Made by a program: the position numbers and the translations under genes. Shown here piece by piece: positions 1 through 10,508 of a stretch of DNA of 64,000 nt. The notes beneath the pieces were generated by a model that ran no database searches, was not told where the DNA came from, and saw only the letters and a program-made list of their open reading frames with translations. The number at the start of each line of letters is the position of its first letter. Within the stretch, counting starts at the first letter, position 1. The stretch is taken from positions 35,525 through 99,524 of the forward strand of contig JBQLZQ010000080.1 of the NCBI GenBank assembly GCA_052168355.1. The letters run 5' to 3'. Source of the DNA: JBQLZQ01 sp052168355. GTDB taxonomy: Bacteria; Pseudomonadota; Alphaproteobacteria; DSM-16000; Inquilinaceae.

Positions 1-840
1 GCGCAGCGGCTTGTTTCGCTTGCCATCAGTGAGCGGCTGGTCAAGGTGCGGGTCGACCATCCCATCGCCCGGTGCATGGAATTGGCCGATCAGATCCGCG
101 CCGCCTACCACACGCGGTACTGCGAGGTCGTGCCCAGCGATCCCGACGCTCCCGCCCTGCTGACCGGCGTGGCGATCGCCGGGGCGGCGATCATGGAGCA
201 GTACCTGAAATCGCCGGAGCCAAAGATCATCGCGCTGGGGACGGGCAGGGCGCTGCGCGCCTGTGTCGAACAGTTGCCGATCATGGACTGCCCGCAGCAC
301 CGTATCGTGTCGCTTCTTGGGAACATGATGAACGACGGCGCGGCGTCCTCCTACAACGTCGTCGTCCGCATGGCCGAACGGGTGAATGCGCGGCACTATC
401 CCATGCCGTTGCCGGTTCTGGCCGCCGACCGGAACGAACTGGAGATGCTGCACGCCCTGCCCCCGGTGCGCCACACGCTCGAGCTGTGTCGGCACGCGGA
501 TATCTCGTTTGTTGGGGTCGGTCAGATCGACGATGAGGGACCGTTGATCAAGGATGGATTTGTCGGCGAGCGCGACCTACGCGCCCTCGAGGCGGCCGGA
601 GGCGTCGGAGAGATCACGAGCTGGGTGTTCGACAAGAACGGCACGGTCATAGCAACGGGATTTAACGAAAGGGTTCTCAGCGCGCCCCTGCGTCCCGACG
701 CCACCAATCCCGTTGTCGGCATCGCCATCGGCGCCGGCAAGGTTGCGGCAATCCGGGGGGCGCTGAAAGGTCGCCTGATCGACGCCCTGATCACCAACGA
801 GGCAACCGCGGAGCGTATCCTGCAGTCCCCGTCGCGGTGA
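1..840 (+). CDS. SorC/DeoR-type sugar-responsive regulator, 5' end cut by window
   Basis: The reading frame is open from base 1, so the N-terminus and most of the helix-turn-helix lie outside the window; the first visible residues (AQRLVSLAISERLVKVRV) look like the end of a SorC recognition helix. The remaining ~260 residues are the sugar-phosphate-binding domain of the SorC family (CEVVP, RIVSLLGN, FVGVGQI, IAIGAGKVAAIRGAL). It is clearly related to the second SorC protein at 15739-16719. It lies 118 bp upstream of a polyol ABC operon on the same strand, so it probably controls that operon in response to a phosphorylated sugar or polyol; the ligand cannot be read from sequence. Confidence 0.88.
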   Translation, partial: AQRLVSLAISERLVKVRVDHPIARCMELADQIRAAYHTRYCEVVPSDPDAPALLTGVAIAGAAIMEQYLKSPEPKIIALGTGRALRACVEQLPIMDCPQHRIVSLLGNMMNDGAASSYNVVVRMAERVNARHYPMPLPVLAADRNELEMLHALPPVRHTLELCRHADISFVGVGQIDDEGPLIKDGFVGERDLRALEAAGGVGEITSWVFDKNGTVIATGFNERVLSAPLRPDATNPVVGIAIGAGKVAAIRGALKGRLIDALITNEATAERILQSPSR

Positions 841-880
841 TCCCGTCCGCACTCGTTCCGATGACAGGATGTCGAGCCTG

Positions 881-919
881 TTGACAAGGAGGTCCCTTAG
901 GCTGAGTATATGCTCAGCC
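881..919 (+). promoter_or_regulatory. Candidate promoter with overlapping palindromic operator
   Basis: A TTGACA hexamer at 881-886 is followed by a 20-bp imperfect palindrome at 900-919 with 7-base arms GGCTGAG and CTCAGCC around TATATG. The A+T core of the palindrome lies where a -10 element would fall, although no spacing gives an exact TATAAT. Placed between the SorC gene and the first operon gene, it is a plausible operator for that regulator. Inferred from sequence only. Confidence 0.5.
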
Positions 920-958
920 CGTTGGCATATGCCCTTCGTGCTCTTTAGGGAGGAATAC

Positions 959-2269
959 ATGAAAATCTCGACCCGCGCTCTTTTGGGCGCAACGGCGTTG
1001 TCGGCGGTATCGTTCGCGGCCGGCGCGGAAACCCTGACCATCGCCACCGTCAACAACGGCGATATGGTCCGCATGCAAGGCCTGACCGCCGATTTCACCG
1101 CCAAGAACCCCGATATCGAATTGGAATGGGTGACGCTGGAGGAAAACGTTCTGCGTCAGCGTGTGACCACGGACATCGCGGCCAGGGGCGGGCAGTACGA
1201 CGTGATGACCATCGGTACCTACGAGGTTCCGATCTGGGGCAAGCAAGGCTGGCTGGTGTCGCTCAACGATCTGCCGGAAAGCTATGACATCGACGACATC
1301 CTGCCCCCCATCCGCGACGGCCTGACCGTCGACGGCGAGCTTTTCGCGGCCCCGTTCTACGGCGAGTCGTCGATGGTGATGTACCGCACGGACCTGATGG
1401 AAAAGGCCGGGATGGACATGCCCGACGCCCCGACCTGGGATTTCATCGCCGAGGCCGCCCGCGCCATGACCGACAAGGACAACGAGATCTACGGCATCTG
1501 TCTGCGCGGCAAGGCCGGCTGGGGCGAGAACGCGGCCTTCCTGACCGCCACCGCCAACAGCTTCGGCGCGCGCTGGTTCGACGAGGATTGGAACCCCCAG
1601 TTCGACTCGCAGGCCTGGGCCGATACGCTGAATTTCTACGTCGACCTGATGAACGACGCCGGTCCTCCGGGTGCCGCCAACAACGGCTTCAACGAAAACC
1701 TGGCGTTGTTCCAGACCGGCAAGTGCGGGATGTGGATCGACGCCACCGTCGCCGCGTCGTTCGTGACCAACCCTAATGACAGCGAAGTCGCCGATCGGGT
1801 CGGTTTCGCCCTGGCCCCCGACAATGGTCTTGGCAAGCGGAGCAACTGGCTCTGGGCGTGGTCGTTGGCCATCCCGGCGGGCACCGACAACGAGGACGCC
1901 GCCAAGAAGTTCGTCGAATGGGCGACGTCGAAGGAATATCTCGCTCTCGTCGCCGAGAACGAAGGCTGGGCCAATGTTCCCCCGGGCACACGCACGTCGC
2001 TCTACGAGAACCCGGAATACGCCAAGGTGCCCTTCGCGCAGATGACGCTCGACAGCATCAACGCCGCCGATCCGACCGACCCGACGGTCGATCCGGTGCC
2101 GTATGTCGGAATACAGTTCGTCGCTATCCCTGAATTCCAGGGAATCGCCACGGCCGTGGGCCAGCAATTCGCGGCGGCCCTTGCCGGCCAGACCTCGGTC
2201 GAGGACGCGCTTGCGAACGCGCAGGCTCTGACCCTGGTCGAGATGGAGGACGCCGGGTACATCGACTGA
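959..2269 (+). CDS. smoE: Polyol (sorbitol/mannitol) ABC transporter substrate-binding protein
   Basis: A 436-residue periplasmic binding protein of the CUT1 family that captures hexitols for the permeases encoded downstream. A Sec signal peptide is visible (MKISTRALL, hydrophobic core, cleavage near AGA-ET at about residue 22). The mature part has the binding-protein fold with typical segments FYGESSMVMYRTDLMEKAG and NWLWAWSLAIP. The ATG at 959 is chosen because AGGGAGGA lies just upstream; in-frame starts further upstream would bury the signal peptide. Length and gene order match Rhodobacter SmoE (smoEFGK-smoS-mtlK). Substrate is inferred from the linked sorbitol and mannitol dehydrogenases. 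Confidence 0.88.
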   Translation: MKISTRALLGATALSAVSFAAGAETLTIATVNNGDMVRMQGLTADFTAKNPDIELEWVTLEENVLRQRVTTDIAARGGQYDVMTIGTYEVPIWGKQGWLVSLNDLPESYDIDDILPPIRDGLTVDGELFAAPFYGESSMVMYRTDLMEKAGMDMPDAPTWDFIAEAARAMTDKDNEIYGICLRGKAGWGENAAFLTATANSFGARWFDEDWNPQFDSQAWADTLNFYVDLMNDAGPPGAANNGFNENLALFQTGKCGMWIDATVAASFVTNPNDSEVADRVGFALAPDNGLGKRSNWLWAWSLAIPAGTDNEDAAKKFVEWATSKEYLALVAENEGWANVPPGTRTSLYENPEYAKVPFAQMTLDSINAADPTDPTVDPVPYVGIQFVAIPEFQGIATAVGQQFAAALAGQTSVEDALANAQALTLVEMEDAGYID

Positions 2270-2276
2270 CCTCAAA

Positions 2277-2302
2277 GGGGCCGGACCGCGTGGCCCGGCC
2301 CC
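2277..2302 (+). terminator. GC-rich hairpin between binding-protein and permease genes
   Basis: Arms GGGGCCGG (2277-2284) and CCGGCCCC (2295-2302) form an 8-bp stem with a 10-base loop, 8 bases after the binding-protein stop codon, followed by TTCGTCTT. Such structures after a binding-protein gene usually cause partial termination or protect the upstream mRNA, giving more binding protein than permease. The following stretch to 2559 (about 257 bp) shows no other gene or clear signal. Confidence 0.6.
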
Positions 2303-2559
2303 TTCGTCTTCGCTGCCGCTGCGGTCAGGTCAGATGCATCCGGTCCGACGGGTTGGGTCCGGCCGTGCGCCGTCGCTTACGTTTGGCGCCGCCCTGGAGA
2401 CCGTTGGCGAAAAGAACATGGTCCGCATCGTTGGGGAGGCGGGGATATGAGTAGCCAGCGCGCCGCCCCCTCCTGGCCCAAGCCCGCGCCAGGGCGGCGC
2501 GGACCGTGCCCTATTCGCAAACGGTCTCTTAGATCCAGATAAGGGGGCTTTGACCACTC

Positions 2560-3432
2560 ATGTCCACCCAGCATTCCCGCACCGCCGCCCGCACCATGAT
2601 CTCGCCCGCCGTCACCCTGTTGCTGGGCTGGATGCTGATTCCCCTGTGCCTGACTCTCTACTTCTCGTTTCGCCGCTACCGATTGCTGTCGCCGGATCAG
2701 CAGGGCTGGGTGGGCTGGCGCAATTACGAAAGTTTCCTGACCAACCCCGCCTTTACCCACGCGCTGGTGAACACTCTGCTGCTGGTCGGCGGCGTGCTGA
2801 TCATCACCGTCGTTCTGGGCGTGCTGCTGGCGCTGCTGCTCGACCAGCCGATGTGGGGGCGGGGAATCGTGCGGATCCTGGTGATCGCCCCGTTCTTCGT
2901 GATGCCGACCGTCAGCGCGCTGGTCTGGAAGAACATGTTCATGAACCCGGTCAACGGCCTGTTCGCCAACTTTCTCAAGGCGATCGGTCTGCAGCCTTAC
3001 GATTTTCTCAGTCAGGCGCCGCTTGCCTCGATCATCGGCATCGTGAGCTGGCAGTGGCTGCCGTTCGCCACCCTGATCCTTTTGACCGCCATGCAGTCGC
3101 TGGACAGCGAACAGTTGGAGGCGGCGGAGATGGACGGCGCCAGCGCCTTGAGCCGGTTCTGGTTCATCAAGCTGCCGCACCTGTCGCGCGCCATCACCGT
3201 GGTCATCCTGATCCAGACGATCTTCCTGTTGTCGATCTTCGCCGAAATCCTGGTAACGACGAACGGCGGTCCGGGCACCGCATCGACGAACCTGACCTAC
3301 CTCGTCTATGCGCAGTCCCTGCTGCAATACGATGTCGGTCGCGGATCGGCCGGCGGGGTCGTGGCCATCATTCTGGCCAACATCGTGGCGGTTTTTCTCA
3401 TGCGGATGATCGGCAGGAACCTCGATGCGTGA
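2560..3432 (+). CDS. smoF: Polyol ABC transporter permease, MalF-like
   Basis: A 290-residue inner-membrane permease (BPD_transp_1) with six predicted membrane spans; the first is ISPAVTLLLGWMLIPLCLTLYF. The cytoplasmic EAA loop that contacts the ATPase is visible as EAAEMDGASALSRFWFIKLP. It is followed 70 bp later by its partner permease at 3503. Family and position match SmoF of the sorbitol/mannitol transporter. Confidence 0.88.
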   Translation: MSTQHSRTAARTMISPAVTLLLGWMLIPLCLTLYFSFRRYRLLSPDQQGWVGWRNYESFLTNPAFTHALVNTLLLVGGVLIITVVLGVLLALLLDQPMWGRGIVRILVIAPFFVMPTVSALVWKNMFMNPVNGLFANFLKAIGLQPYDFLSQAPLASIIGIVSWQWLPFATLILLTAMQSLDSEQLEAAEMDGASALSRFWFIKLPHLSRAITVVILIQTIFLLSIFAEILVTTNGGPGTASTNLTYLVYAQSLLQYDVGRGSAGGVVAIILANIVAVFLMRMIGRNLDA

Positions 3433-3502
3433 GATCGGCACTACCGGAAACCGGCAGCGTTCGAACAGCCAAATCCGTCGCAAGGAATAGAAGGACCGAG
3501 GC

Positions 3503-4333
3503 ATGGCCCGCGCCGTAACCACCAACCGCAAGATCGCCTATACCGCGTGCGCCTGGGGGATCGGTCTGCTGATCTTCTTTCCGATCCTCTGGACCATCCT
3601 GACCAGTTTCAAGACCGAGGCGGAGGCGATCGCCTCGCCCCCCTCGTTTCTGATCTTTGACTGGACGGTCGAGAATTACGCGACGGTGCAGGAACGGTCG
3701 GACTATTTCCGGCACTTCTGGAATTCCATCGTGATTTCGCTTGGCTCGACCCTGATCGGCCTGGCGATCGCCATCCCGGCGGCGTGGTCCATGGCGTTCG
3801 TTCCCAGCAAACACACCAAGAACGTCCTGATGTGGATGCTCAGCACCAAGATGCTGCCGCCGGTCGGCGTGCTGGTGCCGATCTATCTGATCTTCCGGGA
3901 CACCGGCCTTCTGGACACCCGCACGGGGCTGGTGATCGTCCTGACGTTGATCAACCTGCCGATCATCGTTTGGATGCTCTACACCTATTTCAAGGAAATT
4001 CCCGGCGAGATCCTTGAGGCGGCGCGCATGGACGGCGCGTCGCTGCGGTCGGAAATTCTCTATGTCCTGACGCCGATGGCGGTTCCGGGAATCGCCTCGA
4101 CCCTGCTCCTCAACATCATCCTGGCCTGGAACGAAGCGTTCTGGACTTTGAACCTGACGGCCGCCAACGCGGCCCCGCTGACCGCGTTCATCGCCAGCTA
4201 TTCCAGCCCCGAGGGCCTGTTCTACGCCAAGCTCAGCGCGGCAAGCACGATGGCCATCGCACCGATCCTGATCATGGGGTGGTTCAGTCAGAAACAACTC
4301 GTCCGCGGCCTGACATTCGGCGCCGTCAAGTGA
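3503..4333 (+). CDS. smoG: Polyol ABC transporter permease, MalG-like
   Basis: A 276-residue inner-membrane permease with about six spans. The EAA motif reads LEAARMDGASLRSEILYVL, and the C-terminal FSQKQLVRGLTFGAVK is typical of MalG-type CUT1 permeases. It pairs with the product of 2560-3432 and is followed 22 bp later by the ATPase gene. Matches SmoG in family, length and order. Confidence 0.9.
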   Translation: MARAVTTNRKIAYTACAWGIGLLIFFPILWTILTSFKTEAEAIASPPSFLIFDWTVENYATVQERSDYFRHFWNSIVISLGSTLIGLAIAIPAAWSMAFVPSKHTKNVLMWMLSTKMLPPVGVLVPIYLIFRDTGLLDTRTGLVIVLTLINLPIIVWMLYTYFKEIPGEILEAARMDGASLRSEILYVLTPMAVPGIASTLLLNIILAWNEAFWTLNLTAANAAPLTAFIASYSSPEGLFYAKLSAASTMAIAPILIMGWFSQKQLVRGLTFGAVK

Positions 4334-4355
4334 CCGCAGAATAGGATCCAAATCG

Positions 4356-5356
<1,001 letters not shown>

Positions 5357-5360
<4 letters not shown>

Positions 5361-6130
5361 CGCGGCTGGCGGGCAGGATCGCACTGATCACCGGCGCGGC
5401 CCGCGGCATCGGCCGCGCCTTTGCCGAGGCGTATGTGGGTGAGGGCGCCACGGTCGTGATCGCGGATATCGATCTCGACGCCGCGACGCGGACCGCGGCG
5501 GAGATCGGGACCGCCGCCCACGCCGTTCACCTGGACGTCACCGATCAGGGATCCATCGAGGCCTGCGTCGACGGGGTCGTCGCCGACCATGGCGGGATCG
5601 ACATTCTCATCAACAACGCCGCCCTGTTCGATCTCGCCGCGATCACGGACATCACCCGCGACAGCTATGATCGGCTTTTTTCGGTCAACGTCGCGGGGGT
5701 GCTGTTCACGCTGCAGGCCGTCGCCAGGGCGATGATCGCGCGCGGCAAGGGCGGCAAGATCATCAACATGGCGTCCCAGGCGGGGCGGCGGGGCGAGCCC
5801 TTGGTCGGGGTCTATTGCGCCACCAAGGCGGCTGTCATCAGCCTGACACAGTCGGCCGGCCTGAACCTGATCGCTCACGGCATCAACGTGAACGCCATCG
5901 CCCCCGGTGTCGTCGATGGCGAGCATTGGGACCATGTGGATGCGCTGTTCGCCCGGGCCGAAGGCCTGCGTCCCGGTGAAAAGAAACGTCGGGTGGGGGA
6001 GGCGGTTCCGTTCGGGCGCATGGGTAAGGCCGCCGATCTGACCGGCATGGCGATCTTTCTGGCCAGCCGCGAGGCCGATTACGTCGTCGCCCAAACCTAC
6101 AACGTCGATGGCGGGAACTGGATGAGCTGA
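5357..6130 (+). CDS. smoS: Sorbitol dehydrogenase, short-chain dehydrogenase family
   Basis: A 257-residue NAD-dependent SDR. It shows the dinucleotide motif TGAARGIG, the NNAA motif, the catalytic Ser in NMASQAG, and Tyr153/Lys157 in GVYCATKAAV. Length and the Y153/K157 positions match the Rhodobacter SmoS galactitol/sorbitol 2-dehydrogenase, which oxidises D-glucitol to D-fructose. It sits directly behind the uptake ATPase and 1 bp before the mannitol dehydrogenase gene, as in the known smo operon. Confidence 0.88.
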
Positions 6131-6131
6131 T

Positions 6132-7619
6132 ATGGCGGTTCGGCTGTCCCTGGCGACGCTCGGCGATCTTCCCGCTGCGGTCGCGCGTCCATCCTACGAC
6201 CGGGCGGCGCTGACGCCCGGCATCGTGCACATCGGTGTCGGCAACTTTCACCGGGCCCATCAGGCGGTCTATCTGGATCGGCTTTTCGAGGCGGGCGAGG
6301 ATCACGACTGGGCCATCGTCGGCGCGGGTGTCAGGCCCGCGGATGGGAATGTGCGTGAGCGGCTGGCCGGTCAGGACTGGCTGACCACGGTGGTGGAGCT
6401 GGACCCGGAGGGTTTGAGCGCCCGGGTCACGGGCGCCATGATCGACATGCTGCCCGTCGATGCCGGTCTGCTGGTCCGGCGCTTGTGCGATCCGGCCATC
6501 CGTATCGTGTCGCTCACGATCACCGAGGGCGGCTATTTCATCGATGCGACGAATGGCGATTTCCAGCGCGATCATCCCGACATCGTCCACGATGCGGCCC
6601 ACCCCGATGCCCCGAAGACGGTGTTCGGCATCCTGCTTGCCGCCCTGCGCCTGCGGTTCGATGCCGGCCAGGCGCCCTTCACCGTCATGTCGTGCGACAA
6701 CCTGCCGGAAAACGGCGATATCACGCGCCGGGCCGTGCTGGGGTTGGCGTCGCTGGCAACGCCGCAGCTTGCCGCGCGCGTTGCCAGCGAGGTGGCTTTT
6801 CCGAACGGCATGGTGGACTGCATCACACCGGCCACCGGCGAACGGGAACGCAGACGGGTGGCCGAAGAGTTCGGAATCGAGGATGCCGCGCCCGTGATGT
6901 GCGAGCCGTTTCGTCAATGGGTCCTTCAGGACAGGTTCCCGCACGGCCGCCCGGCGCTGGAAAAGGTCGGCGTTCGGTTCGTCGACGACGTGACACCGTA
7001 TGAGCTGATGAAGCTGCGCATCCTCAACGGCGGCCATGCGACCATCGCCTATCCGTCGGCGCTGTTGGGCTACCGATATGGTCACCAGGCGATGGCCGAC
7101 CCCGACATTCGCGGCTGGCTGATGCATCTGGGCCGGTCCGAAATCATTCCGGTGCTGCCGCCGATCGCGGAGGTCGATCTGGACAATTATCTGGGGACCT
7201 GTGCGCGGCGGTTCTCGAATTCGGCGGTTGCCGACACGATCGGGCGGCTGTGTTTCGATGGGTCGAACCGCCAACCGAAGTTCATCCTGCCCACCGTCAG
7301 GGATGCCTTGGACAAGGGTCTGCCGTGTGACGGCCTTGCCCTCGAGGTAGCGTTTTGGTGCCGGTACTGCGCCGCGAGCGCCGAAACCGGCTCGGGCATC
7401 GTCCTGGAGGATGAACGCGCCGATCAACTCGCCGCCACCGCTCTCGACGCAAGAACCGACCCCATTCTTTTTCTCAACATCCGCGACGTGTTTGGCGATC
7501 TGTCCGGCCAACCGCGCTTTGCCGATGCGTTCGCCATCCACCTGCGCGATCTCTGGGCGAACGGCCCCCGGGCCGTCCTGCAAAGGGTCCTGAGCGCGTC
7601 GCAGGATGCAACCGATTGA
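6132..7619 (+). CDS. mtlK: Mannitol 2-dehydrogenase
   Basis: A 495-residue polyol-specific long-chain dehydrogenase that oxidises D-mannitol to D-fructose with NAD. The N-terminal nucleotide-binding segment HIGVGNFHRAHQAVYLDRL and the catalytic segment KLRILNGGHA are clear; Lys294, Asn299 and His302 correspond to the family's catalytic Lys/Asn/His. Full family length. It starts one base after the sorbitol dehydrogenase stop, so both hexitols would converge on fructose from one transcript. Confidence 0.93.
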   Translation: MAVRLSLATLGDLPAAVARPSYDRAALTPGIVHIGVGNFHRAHQAVYLDRLFEAGEDHDWAIVGAGVRPADGNVRERLAGQDWLTTVVELDPEGLSARVTGAMIDMLPVDAGLLVRRLCDPAIRIVSLTITEGGYFIDATNGDFQRDHPDIVHDAAHPDAPKTVFGILLAALRLRFDAGQAPFTVMSCDNLPENGDITRRAVLGLASLATPQLAARVASEVAFPNGMVDCITPATGERERRRVAEEFGIEDAAPVMCEPFRQWVLQDRFPHGRPALEKVGVRFVDDVTPYELMKLRILNGGHATIAYPSALLGYRYGHQAMADPDIRGWLMHLGRSEIIPVLPPIAEVDLDNYLGTCARRFSNSAVADTIGRLCFDGSNRQPKFILPTVRDALDKGLPCDGLALEVAFWCRYCAASAETGSGIVLEDERADQLAATALDARTDPILFLNIRDVFGDLSGQPRFADAFAIHLRDLWANGPRAVLQRVLSASQDATD

Positions 7620-7687
7620 AAAAAGCCCACCCGCTGGTACGCTTTGGTCGTCGACACGGGTGAACTTGGCGAACGGGAGAAGACCCC

Positions 7688-8656
7688 ATGACGGTCCAGA
7701 TACGGACAGCGGCGCGATTGCCGTTTGCCGTCTCCAGCCTGTGCTTTGGAACCTCGCCTCTGGGCAGCATGCCGGACACCTACGGCTACGAGGTGGGGGA
7801 GGAGCAGGCGCGCGCCACGGTCCGGGCCATCCTGGCCGCGCCGCGGAGTTTCATCGACACCTCGCGCAACTACGGCATGGGACGCAGCGAGAAACGGGTG
7901 GGCGCCGTGATCGCGGAACTGGGCGGATTGCCCGCGGGGTGCGTTCTGGCGACCAAAATCGACCGGGACATGGAGACCAATCGGCTCGATGCGGATCGCG
8001 CCCGGCGGTCGGTCGAGGAAAGCCTCGAGGCGCTGGGTCTGGACCGTCTCCATATCCTGCATCTGCACGACCCCGAATACTGCCGCGACCTGCGGGAGAT
8101 CACGATGTCGGGCGGCGCGCTGGACGAGCTGTGCAAGATGAAGGAAGAAGGGTTGGTCGCGGCGGTCGGCCTGGCCATGGGCAAGCTGCCGTTGATGATG
8201 GATCTTCTGCCGAACTGGGACTTCGACGCGCTCATCAGCCATAACCGCTTTACCTTGCTGAACCGCGCCGCGGACGAGATGTTTTCCGACGCCCAGGCGC
8301 GCGGTATCGCCATCTTCAACGCCGCGCCATACGCCGGCGGCGTGCTTGCCAAGGGTTCGGCGGCATCGACGCGGATCACCTATCAGGACGCGACAGACGA
8401 CCAGATGGCGCCGGTCCGGGCCATCGAAAGCATCTGCGCGCGTCACGAGGTGCCCGTGGGGGCGGCGGCGCTTCAGTTTTCCATGCGCGACAGCCGCGTC
8501 ACGTCGACGATTTGCGGGGTGTCCAAACCTGAACGGGTGACGCAGACCACCGAATGGGCGGAATGGCCGGTCCCAGAGGCGGCGTGGGCCGATCTGCTGG
8601 CGCTGCCCTATGCGACCGACGACCCGGAAGCCGGCCGCGAGTATCGCCCGTGCTAA
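7688..8656 (+). CDS. Aldo/keto reductase (D-threo-aldose dehydrogenase-like)
   Basis: A 322-residue cytoplasmic AKR with the expected catalytic residues: Asp and Tyr in FIDTSRNYGMGRSE, Lys in VLATKIDRD and His in HILHLHDPE. The family includes D-threo-aldose 1-dehydrogenase (L-fucose/D-arabinose dehydrogenase) and pyridoxal reductases. It starts 68 bp after mtlK on the same strand and is probably the last gene of the polyol operon, perhaps acting on an aldose side-product. The substrate is not determined. Confidence 0.8.
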   Translation: MTVQIRTAARLPFAVSSLCFGTSPLGSMPDTYGYEVGEEQARATVRAILAAPRSFIDTSRNYGMGRSEKRVGAVIAELGGLPAGCVLATKIDRDMETNRLDADRARRSVEESLEALGLDRLHILHLHDPEYCRDLREITMSGGALDELCKMKEEGLVAAVGLAMGKLPLMMDLLPNWDFDALISHNRFTLLNRAADEMFSDAQARGIAIFNAAPYAGGVLAKGSAASTRITYQDATDDQMAPVRAIESICARHEVPVGAAALQFSMRDSRVTSTICGVSKPERVTQTTEWAEWPVPEAAWADLLALPYATDDPEAGREYRPC

Positions 8657-8993
8657 AGCCGATGGAAACCGACGGCGGGGGACCGTGATGCTGATCGGCG
8701 ACGCGCGCACGGAACCGGGCGCGACCTGGCATCTCACGAAGCCCCTCGACGTGGAGAAGAAGGATTTGGACAAGAATCTTTCCTGCAGCCTGTGTTCAGC
8801 CACGGCGGGCCTGTCCCATTGGGGGGCGCGGCTCCATGTTCTGCAAGGTGCACCCCGCATCGGCATCTGGAACGACACAGGGCGGTTTTAGTGCGGCTTC
8901 TGAAGCCTTTGAAAGCGGGACACGAACGGGAAACGGCGGCGTCGGCGCGGGCGAGGATCGGAAAGGCCCTGAACGCGGGGTCCCGGTCCGGAA
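8657..8993. other. Non-coding stretch between convergent genes
   Basis: This 337-bp interval separates the aldo/keto reductase gene (+) from the flavin monooxygenase gene (-). Short open frames here show no recognisable protein features. The only structure noticed is GGCTTC/GAAGCC at 8895-8907 followed by TTT, a possible weak terminator for the polyol operon. Nothing else is supported. Confidence 0.5.
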
Positions 8994-10481
8994 TCACGCG
9001 GCGCGATAGTCCGGTGCGCTTTGCAGATAGCGGCCATAGGCGTCGGCGTTGGGGGGCGTCAGGGTCTCGGCGAGGGGATTGCGCCGCCGCCTGACCGCGC
9101 CGATATCGGCAAGCAACTCGTCGAAGTGCTTGAAATGATAGGGCGCCACGCACAGGCCGCCATAGACGCCCGCAGCCGGTCTCTCCGTCCGTCTCCAGGC
9201 CAGCATCATCTCGATATTGTCGGTCATCTCCCGCGCCGTCGGCTGCCGCGCCAGCATGCCGTCGGCGTACCGCGCCAGCCAGTTAGCGGCGAGCTCGGAG
9301 GAGAGCACCGAGCAGAAGGAGGAATTGAAGCCGACAAAGCCCATATCGGGCAGATCGGGGTTGGCGATGAGGCGATAGAGCCTGTACTGCCCGTCCGGCT
9401 CGACCAGCTTGCGGCGGTAGTGCTCCGGCAGAAAGGGGACGCCGAGGATCCATCCGATGGCCAGGATGGCGATGTCGGCATCGATCCGCTGGCCCCCGGA
9501 AAGCACAATGGTCCGTCCCTCGTAACGGTCTAACGTTCCTTGAATGGCCCGGATGCGCCCGTCGGCGACCAGATCGAAAAAGCCCGGCGTGACGATGGGC
9601 ACCGAGCAGTTTATGCCGGTTTCGATCGGCGTCTTCGGCCGAAGCCCGGTCTTCTTCAGCTTGAGCTGGATCGTGAGCAGGCTTTCCAGCGCCCGCCAGT
9701 TGGCCCAGACGAGCGGTTTGGCGACCGCGTGGGCGAACCGGGTGAGGGGCGTCTGCCCCCATCCCGGAAACATCCTCTCCTGCGCCCGGATATAGAGGAT
9801 CCGCTTGAAGTTGATCAGGCCGCCGATGAAGTAGGGGATGCGCCAGACCGACTCCCGATAGACGATTGTGACCGACGCGGCACCCGCATGGACCGCGTTG
9901 ACGGCGATGTCCGTGGCCGATTTGGAGAAGCCGAGGACGACGACGTTTTTGCCGCGCAGCGTCGCCGGATCGTGGTAGTCCGACGAATGCATGACCGTGC
10001 CGCCGGCGCCGACAAAATCGTCCTGGCCCGGATGGGACAGGGTCTTCTTCTCACTGAACTGGCCGGTGCAGGCCGCGACGAAGTCGAAATCCTCCCGCCG
10101 GGCGCCGTCCGGGGTGGCGAGGGCCAGGGTCCACCCGGGGCGACCGTCCGCGCGGCGGTCCATGCCGGTCACCGCCGTGCCGAAGCGGATCAGGGGCGCG
10201 ATGCCGTTGTCGCGGGCGAACGCGTCCAGATAGGCGTGAACCTGCGGACCCTTCGGCCATTCGGGATAGCTGTCGGGCATGGGGGCCGAGGTGTAGCGAT
10301 AGAGATCCTTCGGGCTTTGCGTCTGCACCTCCGGGTAGGACCGCGCCGGATCCCACACCCCGCCCAGATCGTCGCCGCGCTCGACAACCGTTACGTCGTG
10401 GCCCCGCTCGCGGAACGCCTTGGCGGCGGCAAGCCCGCTCACGCCCGCGCCGATGACGCAGACCGTCTTCTTATCGACCAT
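8994..10481 (-). CDS. Flavin-containing monooxygenase (class B, FMO/CzcO type)
   Basis: About 495 residues. An N-terminal FAD-binding GAGVSGLAAAKAF and a second NADP-binding site VVLGFSKSATDIA frame the monooxygenase fold; the sequence SSDYHDPATLRGK between them is typical of FMOs. It would oxygenate a soft nucleophile (N or S) or a ketone with NADPH and O2; the substrate is unknown. The ATG at 10481 is preferred to the in-frame GTG at 10490 because GGGAGGA then sits at 9-base spacing. It follows the cupin gene by under 30 bp, so the two form an operon. Confidence 0.82.
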   Translation of the reverse strand: MVDKKTVCVIGAGVSGLAAAKAFRERGHDVTVVERGDDLGGVWDPARSYPEVQTQSPKDLYRYTSAPMPDSYPEWPKGPQVHAYLDAFARDNGIAPLIRFGTAVTGMDRRADGRPGWTLALATPDGARREDFDFVAACTGQFSEKKTLSHPGQDDFVGAGGTVMHSSDYHDPATLRGKNVVVLGFSKSATDIAVNAVHAGAASVTIVYRESVWRIPYFIGGLINFKRILYIRAQERMFPGWGQTPLTRFAHAVAKPLVWANWRALESLLTIQLKLKKTGLRPKTPIETGINCSVPIVTPGFFDLVADGRIRAIQGTLDRYEGRTIVLSGGQRIDADIAILAIGWILGVPFLPEHYRRKLVEPDGQYRLYRLIANPDLPDMGFVGFNSSFCSVLSSELAANWLARYADGMLARQPTAREMTDNIEMMLAWRRTERPAAGVYGGLCVAPYHFKHFDELLADIGAVRRRRNPLAETLTPPNADAYGRYLQSAPDYRAA

Positions 10482-10508
10482 CGTCGACACTCCTCCCTCG
10501 GCGGTCCG

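Noticed and set aside
8610..9153. Small open frames in the 8657-8993 gap
   Set aside because: No ribosome binding sites, no domain features, and overlap with real genes on either side.
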